Shown piece after piece: positions 46,554-57,246 of a stretch of 64,000 nucleotides of DNA. Made by a program: the position numbers and the translations under genes. Origin of the DNA: Carya illinoinensis (Eukaryota; Streptophyta; Magnoliopsida; Fagales; Juglandaceae); the NCBI RefSeq assembly GCF_018687715.1, contig NC_056759.1, forward strand, positions 29,388,385 through 29,452,384, in the 5' to 3' direction. The notes beneath the pieces were generated by a model. That model was not told the DNA's origin, did no database searches, and was given only the letters and a program-made list of their open reading frames with translations. Each line of letters starts with the position of its first letter. Position 1 is the stretch's first letter.

Positions 46554-48609
46554 TGGTAGTAATGACAATCGGATGAACATCTCAAAGAATCTTGACAGAT
46601 TTGTAAAGATTCTTTGGTAAATGTATTTACACGAACAAAATATACAATACTGCTAAAGGAAGCTGAGCAGAAGCGTTACAAAATATTACATAATCAGCAT
46701 CAGCTATGTTTCAGAACCACTTGAGAATCATTCACCCTTCGAGTCATGATCATGTGCGAGTTGTACAGTTTTTATACCCATAAGCCAACAAATTGGAAGC
46801 AGGACCAGGTAGTCCTTGTTGGGAACAAAAGAACTATGAAAGCTCTTTTACAAGCTGGTTCACCCGTGATGGAAAAAATAATAATATAATAGTAAATTAA
46901 GAACATGAAAGTCTCTTCTCCATCCTCATTATCCTCAAAAGCTTATGTAATATCAGTCTCATCCTCGAACTCGTTCAATGTAACGATAAGTAACCCCCAC
47001 AAAAATGGTAACGAAAGATGCCGTATTGATCATTTGACAGCTCTAGCTTGCTCAAATGTCTGCTACTAAACCAGAGAAGTTTTCAGTACTCATCTGTCAA
47101 CCATTAAGTGGAACTAGTGCCATTGCATGCATGGCATGCATAAAATTCTATGATCATATATACACGATGGAAGTAGGAAAGAAATGCAACCTAGACTGAT
47201 TCCATGATCACCGTTGTAAACCAGATAACCATGGTTAATATATGGATTATCTAGTTTCTGCACACTAATATATAAAATAATGATATCCACACAATACATA
47301 ATATAAAATAAAGTTATTTTTATAAAATGCTGTTATATTTGTAAAATATCTTATAAAAATAATATCATTTTACAAAAAAAATCACTCTTTTTAAAATATT
47401 ATTATGAAATGTATTATAAAAAGTGACGTGTTTATTATTTTTCTAATATATATAATATTAGTACGATGAATAATTACATCTCTGGCCCCCTCTCTGATAG
47501 GCTTAAAGTGGAGGTGGATTTAGATTATAAACAGTGGCAAAACTACCTTATTGCTAGGGGATTTTCCTATTTTTTGTTTTCCCAAAATTCTATAAATTGG
47601 CCACCTAAAAAATTATAACCGTTCTCTAAAATTTTTTAAAATCTATATATAAAAATAGAAATATCCCTCTCTAATTTTTTCCTATGTGACCTAAAATCTT
47701 ATTTAATTTGTATATATATCATATGTTTTATGAGACGTGAATCCTTCAAAATTAGTTTTTTTATTCCCCGAAAATTCTTTCAATTTGATGGTTAAATTCT
47801 AAAAAAATTGAAAACTAAAATTAAATTTATAAGAATTAAATTAGTTATTGATTATATGATATCAAGCTTCTTAATATAAAAACTGAAGTGAAATAAATAC
47901 TAAAGAATTGTTAAGGTTGACATTTTGTATGAAAAAGTAGTAGTTGAGAACTTTTATTTTTTAAATTTCACAAAATAAGAAAAAATTTATTTGAACTCTC
48001 AATTATAGTATTATATACTTAATGTGATATCAGATATCTAGATTTTATATGAAACTTGTATAAATTGACTTAAGTATTAAAATGAAAGATGAGCTTATAA
48101 AAAATCACCTATTATTTTTATTGAGCACAAAACTTTATAACTACAAAATTATAACACAAGAATACTATTCCATAAAAGACCCTTATATGTAATTGCAGCA
48201 AGCTTTGCGAGGCTGGGGCATGGGATGAGAAGAAAATATAATTGATATTGAATATAATAATAAGAATAATGTCATATACAGTTGTGAAGTATGTTTTTAT
48301 TTTTATTTTTGATGAAAAATTGACTTCATTTATTCATAAGAAAAAAGTTATATCTATGACCGAATATATATAGGGAAAAACCAATTACTGTATTTAAAAC
48401 TTCACTAGTACATAAATTTTTTTATGACTAGTATGCTCTTAATTACAATTGTAGCTCTCTACAGATAAACCGTCTAAGAGACAACACTCTGTTTAAAATA
48501 GAAACTCATACCTTATTTTCTATAGGAGGAGAGGACTTAACCTTTCTATAAATCAAAGAAACAATCTTTTTATTTTTATTTTTTAATTAAACAAAAAGAA
48601 ATAATGATC
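45591..48609. other. Intergenic DNA, no gene seen
   Basis: AT-rich. A (TA)n microsatellite is at 46508-46547. The interval 46620-47220 is less AT-rich and lacks transposon signs. It could be a UTR or a relic, but there is no open frame to support a gene. 47470-47700 resembles no protein I know. The remainder up to the copia LTR at 48610 is very AT-rich. Confidence 0.5.
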
Positions 48610-49214
48610 TGTTGAACCCAAGATTTCAAGTTTCATGTGATTATAAATCTACACATGGATTTTGATGATAACAAATGAATTCAAAGAATAAAGGAGTTTC
48701 AAGCTCAAGTTGTTCACACAATGGAATCAAGCACATCAAAGAACCAAGCATGAGCAAGAAGGAAACAAATTCACATTAAAGTCATAGAATAATGTTGTAA
48801 ATCTCTTAAAATTCGAAATTAGGATTAATGCTCAAAATTAATATTTTATCATAAAGCATTAAAATACATTTTCCACATGTGCATAAATATTTTTGAAAAT
48901 TAAATTTGAAAATTTTGAAAGATGATTGATTGTCATCTTTTGCATGTGCATGCCTTGATTAAAGGGTTGAATTTTGAAAATATTAAAGATGATTGATTGT
49001 CATCTTTCACATGTGCATATTTTATTTGAATATTTTCAAAAGTGATTGATGATTTTTTAGACTTATACAAAAGGTAGATGATTTTGTTTGAAAAATTTGA
49101 AAAGTAAAGTGTGCTCATTTTGTCATATGCAAAAAGTAAAAGATTAGGTTTGAATTTTTTGAAAAAGGAAAGTGTGCTCCTTTTGTCATATGTCAAAAGT
49201 AAAAGATTAGGTTT
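48610..49214 (+). repeat. Copia copy 3, 5' LTR, left part
   Basis: 605 bp of U3 with two 62-bp units, ending in the GGTTT target sequence (49210-49214) where copy 2 is inserted. Confidence 0.88.
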
Positions 49215-50554
49215 TGTTGCCCAGATGACTAACACAAGAGGGGGGGTGAATTGAGTTGTATTAAAAAAAATAACAATTATAAATCAAATATATAATATAA
49301 AATATAAACAAAATATGAAATAACAATAAATATAAAGAGTAAGGGTAAGAGAGAAGCAAACTCAGTATGTTAACGAGGTTCGGCCCCACTGCCTACGTCC
49401 TCGCCTCAAGCTACCCCTTGAGGATTCCCAAATTCACTATTCAACCTCCTTCAGGTGGAGATAGAAACCTATTACACCTTTGAACAACACCGCTACAAAG
49501 GATCCGTGTAGAACACCCTCTACACTTGCAATCACCTTACACGTGGTGATTCAACTATTCCCCGTGTAGAATACTTTCTACACACAAGGGTTATACACAC
49601 CCTTTTTCTGATACAAAAGCTGATAGTGGGTAGGTTATCAGAAAACACTCCTCAACGAGTGAAATAAGAACAATACAGCGCAAGCTATATCTCTCAAAAT
49701 GAACAAGGATTAAGGCTCAATGTTTAGAGAAGAGAGAATGAAAGCTTTGAATAAATGTTGTATGCTCTTGGTGTTGTGAATGTGAAGCTCTCAAATGATC
49801 TATTTATAGGCATATGAGACTTTATATTCAAATTTAAAAAGATTCACATGTCAAAGACAACATCATTTATTTTTTTCAAAAAATTCAAATAAAAGGTTCT
49901 TCTTTTTCAATTGTCAAAGACAACATCATTCACTTTTTCAAAGAATTCAAATAAAAGGTTCTTCTTTCTCAATTGTCAAAGACAACATCATTCACTTTTT
50001 CAAAAAAATCAAACCTAATCTTTTACTTTTAGCATATGACAAAATGAGCACACTTTCATTTTCAAAAAAATTCAAACCTAATCTTTTACTTTTTGTATAA
50101 GTCTAAAAAAGCATCAATCACTTTTGAAAATATTCAAATAAAACATGCACATGTGAAAGATGACAATCAATCATCTTTAATATTTTCAAAGTTCAACCCT
50201 TTAATCAAGGCATGCACATGCAAAAGATGACAATCAATCATCTTTCAAAATTTTCAAATTTAATTTTCAAAAATATTCATGCACATGTGGAAAATGTATT
50301 TTAATGCTTTATGATAAAATATTAATTTTGAGCATTAATCCTAATTTCGAATTTTGAAGAGATTTACAACATTACTCTATAATTTTAATGTGAACTTATT
50401 CCCTTCTTGCTCATGCTTGTTTCCTTGATGTGCTTGACTCCATTGTGTAGACAACTTGAGCTTGAGACTTCTTTATTCTTTGAATTCATTTGTTATCATC
50501 AAAATCCATGTGTAGATTTATAATCACATGAAACTTGAAATCTTGAGTTCAACA
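49215..50554 (-). repeat. Copia copy 2, 3' LTR
   Basis: 1340 bp, identical by eye to 57247-58586. On the plus strand it starts TGTTGCCCAGATGAC and ends TTGAGTTCAACA. Confidence 0.93.
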
Positions 50555-50742
50555 ATCTCCCCCTTTTTGATGATGACAAATATTTGATAGAACTTGAAAC
50601 CTATATTAATACTTAAGCTCCCCCTGAAAATATGCGTTAGTTTTTCAAGCAAAAGTATAAATATAATTCCAAGCATATATAACAAGTTTAGCAATTTAAA
50701 CAATGTTAATGTTCTAGTCTAACACTTCTCCCCCTTTTGGCA
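50555..50742 (-). other. Multiple polypurine tracts before the copy 2 3' LTR
   Basis: Complements of purine tracts lie at 50555-50568 (ATCTCCCCCTTTTT, adjacent to the LTR), about 50609-50620 (AAGCTCCCCCTG) and about 50726-50738 (TTCTCCCCCTTTT). The first is the functional tract by position. Several tracts in a row are described for Sireviruses and support that placement. Confidence 0.65.
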
Positions 50743-51031
50743 TCATTAAAAAGGATCCGCAACAAGAAAATGGACTGAAGAAAACGATGCGTTTAATAGT
50801 CACTGTAGATAGTTGAAAAATGGAGCCGTCCGTGACCCGACAAGTGCTGCAAAGCCTCGAGGCCTAACTCTATGAATTTAATACGGCTGAAGATTTAAAC
50901 AATCGCCTGATGTTGTTGACAAACGGGATTGAAGGCTCCGAGTTTCTATAAAAAAATGATCATTTTCATCTATCGGATGCCAAAAAAATAATCACTTCAT
51001 GACCTGAGTTCTGTTTTTCCACAACGATAGA

Positions 51032-51484
51032 ATGGCTGAGCAATTCTCTTCCACTAATGTTCCAGACTTGAATCAGGAACCCTTGACGCATCAATCATCA
51101 ATCTTCTCTCCTGAGGCCGTCAATACCATGATAGGAGCAGTGAACCGTTTTTCTAGTAAGGCTGATTCTGAGATTATTGCAGAATCAAGAATGCTCAGTA
51201 ATCAATATGCTGCCTCTGTTACGATCATGTCTCGAAGGTTAATGGCGAGGGTGAGTGAGATTGATCATCTTAACATGCAAATATCTGAGTTACGACAGAA
51301 GCTTGCTAATAAGGATAGTGAGAATAAAAGGCTAAAGCAAGAAAACCAAGAGTTGAAAAAATTTGCAGATTGGTATGCTCATGATCTGCAACCACGAATA
51401 GAAGAGCTGGAACGAGAAAGGGTTCAGATACAAGGTCAACATCGGCAGATAACAGCAGAGGTTCATCGTTTACTAGAAAAATAG
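51032..51484 (+). CDS. Antisense coiled-coil ORF 1 (aORF1) of copia copy 2
   Basis: 150 residues on the strand opposite to gag-pol, between pol and the 3' LTR. The N-terminal third is Ser/Pro/Asn-rich (MAEQFSSTNVPDLNQEPL). The rest is a strong coiled coil (SEIDHLNMQISELRQKL, NKRLKQENQELKKF, EELERERVQIQ). No transmembrane segment, so it is not an envelope-like protein. Its layout parallels aORF2 position by position: K-x-DS(E/D), SRRL/SQRL, E-h-(D/E)-x-L, QI..L(R/Q)Q, NK(R/Q)LK. The two therefore look like diverged duplicates. Copy 1 lacks it. The function is unknown. Confidence 0.65.
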   Translation: MAEQFSSTNVPDLNQEPLTHQSSIFSPEAVNTMIGAVNRFSSKADSEIIAESRMLSNQYAASVTIMSRRLMARVSEIDHLNMQISELRQKLANKDSENKRLKQENQELKKFADWYAHDLQPRIEELERERVQIQGQHRQITAEVHRLLEK

Positions 51485-51615
51485 GGACAATCTACTGTTA
51501 ATCTCGCTGGCTTAGTAAGAAAACTTTTGACAATGTGTGTCCAGCATATCTTGTATTTCTTTTGACTAAATAAGATTTGAAGAGAAAATAGTTTGTCTTA
51601 TTCTTTATGCTATCT

Positions 51616-51624
51616 CTATAAAAT
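51616..51624 (+). promoter_or_regulatory. TATA-like box of the antisense unit
   Basis: CTATAAAAT, about 105 bases upstream of the aORF2 start and followed by a pyrimidine-rich leader (TTCATCTCATCTCTATAACT). The same box and leader order are kept in copy 1 on its minus strand (42105-42113). Confidence 0.45.
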
Positions 51625-51727
51625 CAGTCCTGAAGTTCATCTAATCCGCATCAAGTTTTCATCTCATCTCTATAACTCATCTGCATTCCTTCAGCATTCT
51701 CGTTTTAAGCCTTCTATTCTTTTCTCA

Positions 51728-52165
51728 ATGGCTCATTCTTCTAACATTTCTCTAGATCCATCCATGAGGCATTCTGCATCTCAACCTCCTGTTCTTTCTG
51801 CAGCTACCATTGGTGCCATGTTGCAGCAAGAAAATAATAATCTGACTAATAAGTCAGATTCTGATGCTATTTATGACTTGGTGAGTCTTGGGACTCGCTA
51901 CTCTTCCTCTATTGTGGCTTTTTCTCAGCGGCTACAAGCCAAAAATCACGAAGTTGAAAAGCTCAAAGAACAAATTGTTGTACTTCAACAAATTGTTCAA
52001 GAGTCTCACACAAGGGAAGGAATCATTCGGCAGAAGAATAAACAGTTGAAATCTTTATTAGATTCTTCATTCCGCTTGCCGGTTCCCATGAATAAGAATG
52101 ACATGATATTGTATGAAGAGAATGAGCGTCTCAAACATGAGGCTAAGAATCTCAAATTTATGTAA
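51728..52165 (+). CDS. Antisense coiled-coil ORF 2 (aORF2) of copia copy 2
   Basis: 145 residues, MAHSSNISLDPSMRH to KNLKFM, with a central coiled coil (RLQAKNHEVEKLKEQIVVLQ) and a proline-containing C-terminal part (FRLPVPMNKNDMILYEENE). A longer open frame begins at 51593, but 51728 is chosen because the same Met starts the homologue in copy 1 and a short leader with a TATA box precedes it. The stop is only 48 bases from the pol stop on the other strand, so the two units are tail to tail. The homologue in copy 3 is cut by the window end. No family recognised. Confidence 0.7.
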   Translation: MAHSSNISLDPSMRHSASQPPVLSAATIGAMLQQENNNLTNKSDSDAIYDLVSLGTRYSSSIVAFSQRLQAKNHEVEKLKEQIVVLQQIVQESHTREGIIRQKNKQLKSLLDSSFRLPVPMNKNDMILYEENERLKHEAKNLKFM

Positions 52166-52213
52166 AAGTATTAAAAAAATCTATCTCTATTTTTATTGAC
52201 TCTGGTCTATCTT

Positions 52214-55200
52214 TTAAGAGATATTCATAACATGCATCATACCTATTTCTCTTCTGATCATACATAATCTATCTTCTGGTAAAGGTTTTGTGAAAATATC
52301 TGCTAACTGATCGTGTGTGTTTGTGAACTCTAACATTATATCACCTTTTTGCACATGATCTCGAAGAAAATGATACCTTATTTCAATATGCTTAGTTCTA
52401 GAATGTTGTATTGGGTTCTTTGAAAGATTTATAGCACTTGTATTATCACATTTGATTGGAATGTGATTATACATGAGTTTAAAATCTTCAAGTTGTTGCT
52501 TCATGTAGAGAACTTGAGCACAACAACTACCCGCAGCAACATATTCTGCCTCAGCAGTAGATAGTGCAACAGAATTTTGTTTTTTACTAAACCAGGAAAC
52601 TAATGCATGACCTAAGAAATGGCATGCTCCACTAGTGCTTTTTCGATCTATTTTACAGCCAGCATAATCTGCATCTGTGTAGCTGATTAGATCGAAAGAT
52701 GTGTGCTTAGGGTACCATAACCCTAGGTTAATTGTACCACTAAGATATCTAAGAATGCGCTTAACTGCAATTAAATGTGATTCTTTTGGAGATGATTGAA
52801 AACGTGCACATAAGCACACACTAAACATAATATCTGGTCTACTGGCTGTTAAATATAATAAGCTACCAATCATACCTCGATATATCTTCGAGTCAACTGG
52901 CTTACCGGATTCATCTTTATCAAGTTTAGTTGATGGGCTCATTGGTGTTCCAATTTCCTTAGCATTTTCCATCCCAAACTTCTTCAGTAATTCCTTAATA
53001 TATTTTGATTGATTGATGAATGTCCCACTCTTTACTTGCTTAATTTGCAATCCGAGAAAGAATGTAAGTTCACCCATCATGCTCATCTCAAATTCTTCCT
53101 GCATAGTCTTAGCAAAAACTTGACACATATTTTCATTAGTAGCACAGAATATTATATCATCAACATAAATCTGAATCAAAAGAATATCATCATTTTCATA
53201 TTTAATGAAAAGAGTTGTGTCGATTTTTCCTCTTGAAAAACCTTTTTCAATCAAGAAACCACTGAGTCTCTCGTACCAAGCTCTAGGAGCTTGTTTAAGT
53301 CCATATAGTGCTTTTGTGAGTTTGAAAACATGATTTGGGGAAATATGATTTTCAAAACCTGGAGGTTGCTCAACATATACCTCTTCATTTATAAAACCAT
53401 TTAAGAAAGCACTTTTAACATCCATTTGAAAAAGTTTGAAATCTTTATAACAAGCATATGCAAGTAGCATTCGAATAGCTTCTAATCTTGCGACATGTGC
53501 ATATGTCTCATCATAATCGATTCCTTCTTCTTGATTAAAACCTTGGGCTACAAGTCGAGCCTTATTTCTAGTAATGACTCCAGACTCATCTTTCTTGTTT
53601 CTAAAAACCCATTTTGTTCCAATAATAGTATAATTTTTGGGTCTAGGAACAAGTGTCCAAACATCATTTCTTTCAAATTGATTCAACTCTTCTTGCATAG
53701 CTAGAATCCAAGATTCATCAAGAAGTGCGTCATCAATATTTTTGGGTTCAATTTGAGATAGAAAAGCAGTATGATTACAAATATTTCTAAGAGATGATCG
53801 AGTACTTACACCTTGTGAAGGTTCTCCCAAAATTTGTTCCACTGGATGATCTTTCACAAATTTCCACTGTTTGGTTGCATCTTGTATTAAATTTTGATGA
53901 TCTTTCCTGATGGCTCCATGTTGAACTTCCTCTATTGCTTTCTCTTTGTTGAGATTGAGACTTTCTGTGTTATTTATACCTTCTGTTTCTTCATCAATAG
54001 ATTTCTTGGAGAGTGGAGAATTAGATTCATCAAATACTACATGCATAGATTCTTGTACAGTTAAAGTCTTTTTGTTGAATACTCTATAAGCTTTACTATT
54101 AGTAGAATACCCGAGAAAAATACCTTCATCAGATTTTGCATCAAACTTGCCTAAATTATCTCTGTCATTCAAAATAAAAACATTTGCATCCAAATATATG
54201 AAAGTAACCAATGTTGGGCTTTTTCTCATTCCAAAGCTCATAGGGGGTTTTATCTAATTTAGACCTTAACATAACTCTATTTATAACATAACATGCAGTA
54301 CTTACCGCTTCGGCCCAAAAATAACTAGGCAAGTTGTTCTCATTGAGCATTGTTCTTGCCATCTCTTGAAGAGATCTATTTTTCCTCTCTACTACCCCAT
54401 TTTGTTGAGGAGTTCGAGGAGCAGAAAAATTATGAATAAAACCGTTTTCATCACAAAATGTTTCAATATTTTTATTAACAAACTCTTTTCCCCTATCACT
54501 TCGGATACTTGAAATAGTATAGCCCTTTTCATTTTGAATTCTCTTGCATAACTTGGTAAAGGCATTATGTGCCTCATCTTTATGAGCAAGAAAGATGACC
54601 CAAGTATATCTAGAGAAATCATCAACAATAACAAATGCATAATATTTTCCTCCTAGACTTGCAACTCTATTTGGTCCAAAAAGATCCATGTGTATCAGTT
54701 GCAATGGTCTAGTAGTGGAAATATGTTTCTTAGTTTTAAAAGAAGTTTTTGTTTGTTTACCAAATTGACATGCATAACAAATTTTGTCTTTAAGAAAATA
54801 TGTTTTTGGTAAACCTCTCACAAGATCATTTTTTGAAAGTTTGGAAATAAGTTCCATGTTGGCATGACCTAATCTTCTATGCCATAACCAACTAGTTTCA
54901 TTTTGAGCTGACAAGCAAATAGCATCTTGTGAGGTAATTTCTTCAAAATCAATTGTATAAACATTATTGTTTCTAAAAGCAATAAAACAAATATTACAAT
55001 CATGATCATTCAAAATAATGCATTTATCCATTTTAAAAGTAACTGTAAATCCTTTATCACATAATTGACTTATGCTCAAAAGATTATGTTTTAAACCTTC
55101 AACAAGTAGAACATCTTCAATTATGAGAGAAGATTCATTACCAATTTTACCTATTCCCACGATCTTCCCTTTCGAGTTGTCTCCAAATGTCACGTGTCCT

Positions 55201-55304
55201 TCTTCTTTAGATCTAAGATCAAAGAACTTAGTCTTGTCTCCCGTCATGTGTCTTGAACATCCACTATCTAAAAACCACTTATTTTTGCTTGTGGATGACT
55301 TCAT
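52214..55304 (-). pseudogene. Copia copy 2 pol, one frameshift from open
   Basis: Two frames, 54165-55304 (379 residues) and 52214-54241, together cover the polyprotein. Protease: LDSGCSRHMTGD near the start. Integrase: HRRLGH and CYACQFGK zinc motif, then HMDLFG, SDRGKEF and NGVVERKNR as the D,D,E triad. Reverse transcriptase: [11 protein letters not shown] and YVDDIIF. RNase [23 protein letters not shown]. Nothing else is visibly broken. A run of five A at 54176-54180 (four in copies 1 and 3) shifts the frame after FGCKCF. This is either a real mutation or a homopolymer error. The first Met at 55304 follows an in-frame TAG two codons upstream. Confidence 0.9.
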
Positions 55305-55310
55305 GCATAC

Positions 55311-55401
55311 CTATAAAAACAATTAAAATGATTTTTCTTGGTACCCAAGTTCTTTGGGTCCTTTATTTATTAGTATTAGAAGAAACAAGATTTTTAGGTA
55401 C
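55311..55401 (-). other. Gag-pol junction of the copia family
   Basis: Gag stops at 55363-55365 (TAA) and pol lies in another frame, with its own in-frame TAG just before the first Met. All three copies share this layout. A GT at 55401 (after ATATGG) and an AG at 55311 (T-rich, TTTTTATAG) would bound a 91-base intron whose removal keeps both frames in phase. No transcript evidence is available, and the donor is weak. Confidence 0.4.
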
Positions 55402-56997
55402 CCATATGGCCCTAATAGTCATTGTATGATTTCTTCTAATAGGACAAGTATGATAATTATGACCATTTCTATTACAAAAATTACAAATAGCATGTGACAT
55501 ATATGAAAAACTTGAATGATTATAATAATATCCTTTTTTGACAAAATTATTTTTATGAAAAGAATTTTGAATATTAGTCTTTGAGGTAGAATGATTATCA
55601 AAGAAATTTTTATAAGGTTTGTATTTTTGTTTTGGCATATATCCCAAACCTGCCTTGTCAAAAACACATCTTTGACTACCAAGAAGTTTTTCAAAATTTC
55701 TTTTTCCATTCGTAAAGTTTTCAACAATATTTTCTAAATCGGTTTTCTTCTTATTCAATTCAAGATTTTCATCTTTCAAAATGATACTTTCTTTTCTTAA
55801 AATTTCAATTTCGTTTGTTAAAGAAGAATTTTTCTTTTTCAAAGCAGTATACTTGATACCCAATTTTTCAAATTCCTCATAAATCTCTTCTAAAACATTT
55901 TGCAATTCTTCATATGAAGGATTTTCAATATTATCAAGATTTGTTACCTCAATGTCATCTTTAGCCATAAGACAAAGATTTGCTGATTCTTCATTGCTTG
56001 CTTCACTATCTGAGCTACTTGAATCATCATCCCATGTAGCTTTCATTGCTTTCTTGCCCTTGTTTCGATCTTTCTTTAGCAGAGGACAATCTGGCTTGAT
56101 ATGACCAGGTTTATTGCATTTATAACAAATTAAAGTGTCGTTTTTACCTGAATCTTTCTTGGAAAACTTTTTGAAAGATTTCCTCGGAGGAGTTCTATTT
56201 TTCTTCAAGAACCTCTGAATTCTTCTTGTTATCATCGCAACTTCTTCATCTTTATCGTCATTTTCCTCATCTTCATCACTTTCACTTTCATGAGGAACAA
56301 CTTTAAGTGCTAAGCTCTTCTTTGGCTTTCCTTCTTCTTCTCCTCTTTTCAATGTGTACTCATGGGTGATAAGTGACCCGATGAGTTCATTGACTTCGAG
56401 CTTCTTGAGGTCTCTAGCTTCAAGAATCGCTGTAACTTTTGATTCCCAACGTTTTGGTAAAGAGTTGAGAATTTTTCTTACTATCTCCACCTTGGAATAA
56501 ACTTTGCCAAGAGCTGTCAAGCTGTTTATGATGTTAGTAAAACGAGTGTGCATACTAGAAATAGATTCATCATCATTCATCTTAAACATTTCATATTCAT
56601 GAGTAAGAATATAAATTTTTGATTCCTTGACTTGCGAAGTTCCTTCATAAGTTACTTCCAAGTTATCCCAAATTTCCTTTGCCGTAGCGCAATTCATTAT
56701 TCTATTAAACTCATTTCCATTAAGAGCATTATATAATAAATTCATAGCAGTTAAATTTAAAGTATAAAGTCTATCGTCTTCACGATCAAACTCTTCTTCT
56801 TCCTTTTTGACCTTTACTCCACCAACCACTTTTGTTGGAATATAAGGTCCATTTACAATACATTTCCATATTTCTCTACCTTGAGCTTGAAGAAATATTC
56901 TCATTCTAACTTTCCAGAATGAGTAATTATCTCCACAAAAGAGTGGAGGCCGACTACTAGATTGACCTTCACCAAATGAAGCTGCAATGTTAGCCAT
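55363..56997 (-). CDS. Copia copy 2 Gag
   Basis: An intact 544-residue Gag. The N-terminal capsid-type domain starts MANIAASFGEGQSSSRPPLF and includes FWKVRMRIFLQAQGREIW and the FNRIMNCATAKEIWDNLEV block typical of copia UBN2-type gag. A charged Glu/Asp/Lys hinge follows. The CCHC zinc knuckle is CYKCNKPGHIKPDC (residues about 300), with a second Cys/His cluster near the C-terminus (CNFCNRNGHNYHTC). A coiled coil lies between the knuckles (about 385-440). Gag packages the element RNA into virus-like particles. Its stop is shared by all copies, so it is a normal end and not a lesion. Confidence 0.92.
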   Translation of the reverse strand: MANIAASFGEGQSSSRPPLFCGDNYSFWKVRMRIFLQAQGREIWKCIVNGPYIPTKVVGGVKVKKEEEEFDREDDRLYTLNLTAMNLLYNALNGNEFNRIMNCATAKEIWDNLEVTYEGTSQVKESKIYILTHEYEMFKMNDDESISSMHTRFTNIINSLTALGKVYSKVEIVRKILNSLPKRWESKVTAILEARDLKKLEVNELIGSLITHEYTLKRGEEEGKPKKSLALKVVPHESESDEDEENDDKDEEVAMITRRIQRFLKKNRTPPRKSFKKFSKKDSGKNDTLICYKCNKPGHIKPDCPLLKKDRNKGKKAMKATWDDDSSSSDSEASNEESANLCLMAKDDIEVTNLDNIENPSYEELQNVLEEIYEEFEKLGIKYTALKKKNSSLTNEIEILRKESIILKDENLELNKKKTDLENIVENFTNGKRNFEKLLGSQRCVFDKAGLGYMPKQKYKPYKNFFDNHSTSKTNIQNSFHKNNFVKKGYYYNHSSFSYMSHAICNFCNRNGHNYHTCPIRRNHTMTIRAIWVPKNLVSSNTNK

Positions 56998-57042
56998 AAG
57001 ATCTTAACTCAAAAGATAGTTAATCTTATAATAGAGCTCTTA

Positions 57043-57246
57043 GCTCTGATACCAATTGCTACTGATCATAGGCCGCACCTATGTCACCTAACAATTGTAC
57101 CTACCAGACTAGCCGGCCACCGTCTCTACCGGTGCACCGTCACTCATGGTCGGAGAGTCTTGCTTCGGTGACACAGTCACAAGCGAGAGTTCCCATGAGT
57201 GATCTGCCTGTATGAACAGTACAGGTCAACTAGCTCTGATACCGAT
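57043..57246 (-). other. Copia copy 2 extended leader with two PBS copies
   Basis: The LTR-adjacent PBS is the complement of 57233-57244 (GCTCTGATACCG, one mismatch at the tRNA-end base). A second, perfect copy is the complement of 57043-57054 (GCTCTGATACCA), next to gag. The ~178 bases between them contain an imperfect inverted repeat with arms CACTCATGG and CCATGAGTG. Copy 3 has the same leader; copy 1 has only one PBS and no extension. Confidence 0.75.

Noticed and set aside
48270..48300. A third hairpin MITE (ATATACAGTTGTGAAG)
   Set aside because: Only a short match to the terminal motif; no opposite arm found.
51593..51727. Longer 190-residue version of aORF2
   Set aside because: The extension is AT-driven and covers the TATA box and leader; the copy 1 homologue starts at the later Met.
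51032..52165. Envelope-like gene of a Sirevirus
   Set aside because: The ORFs are antisense to pol and have coiled coils but no signal peptide or membrane segment.
54392..54640. 82-residue ORF overlapping the integrase (also at 39090 and 61937)
   Set aside because: An alternate frame of the conserved integrase region that recurs only because the underlying coding sequence is conserved.
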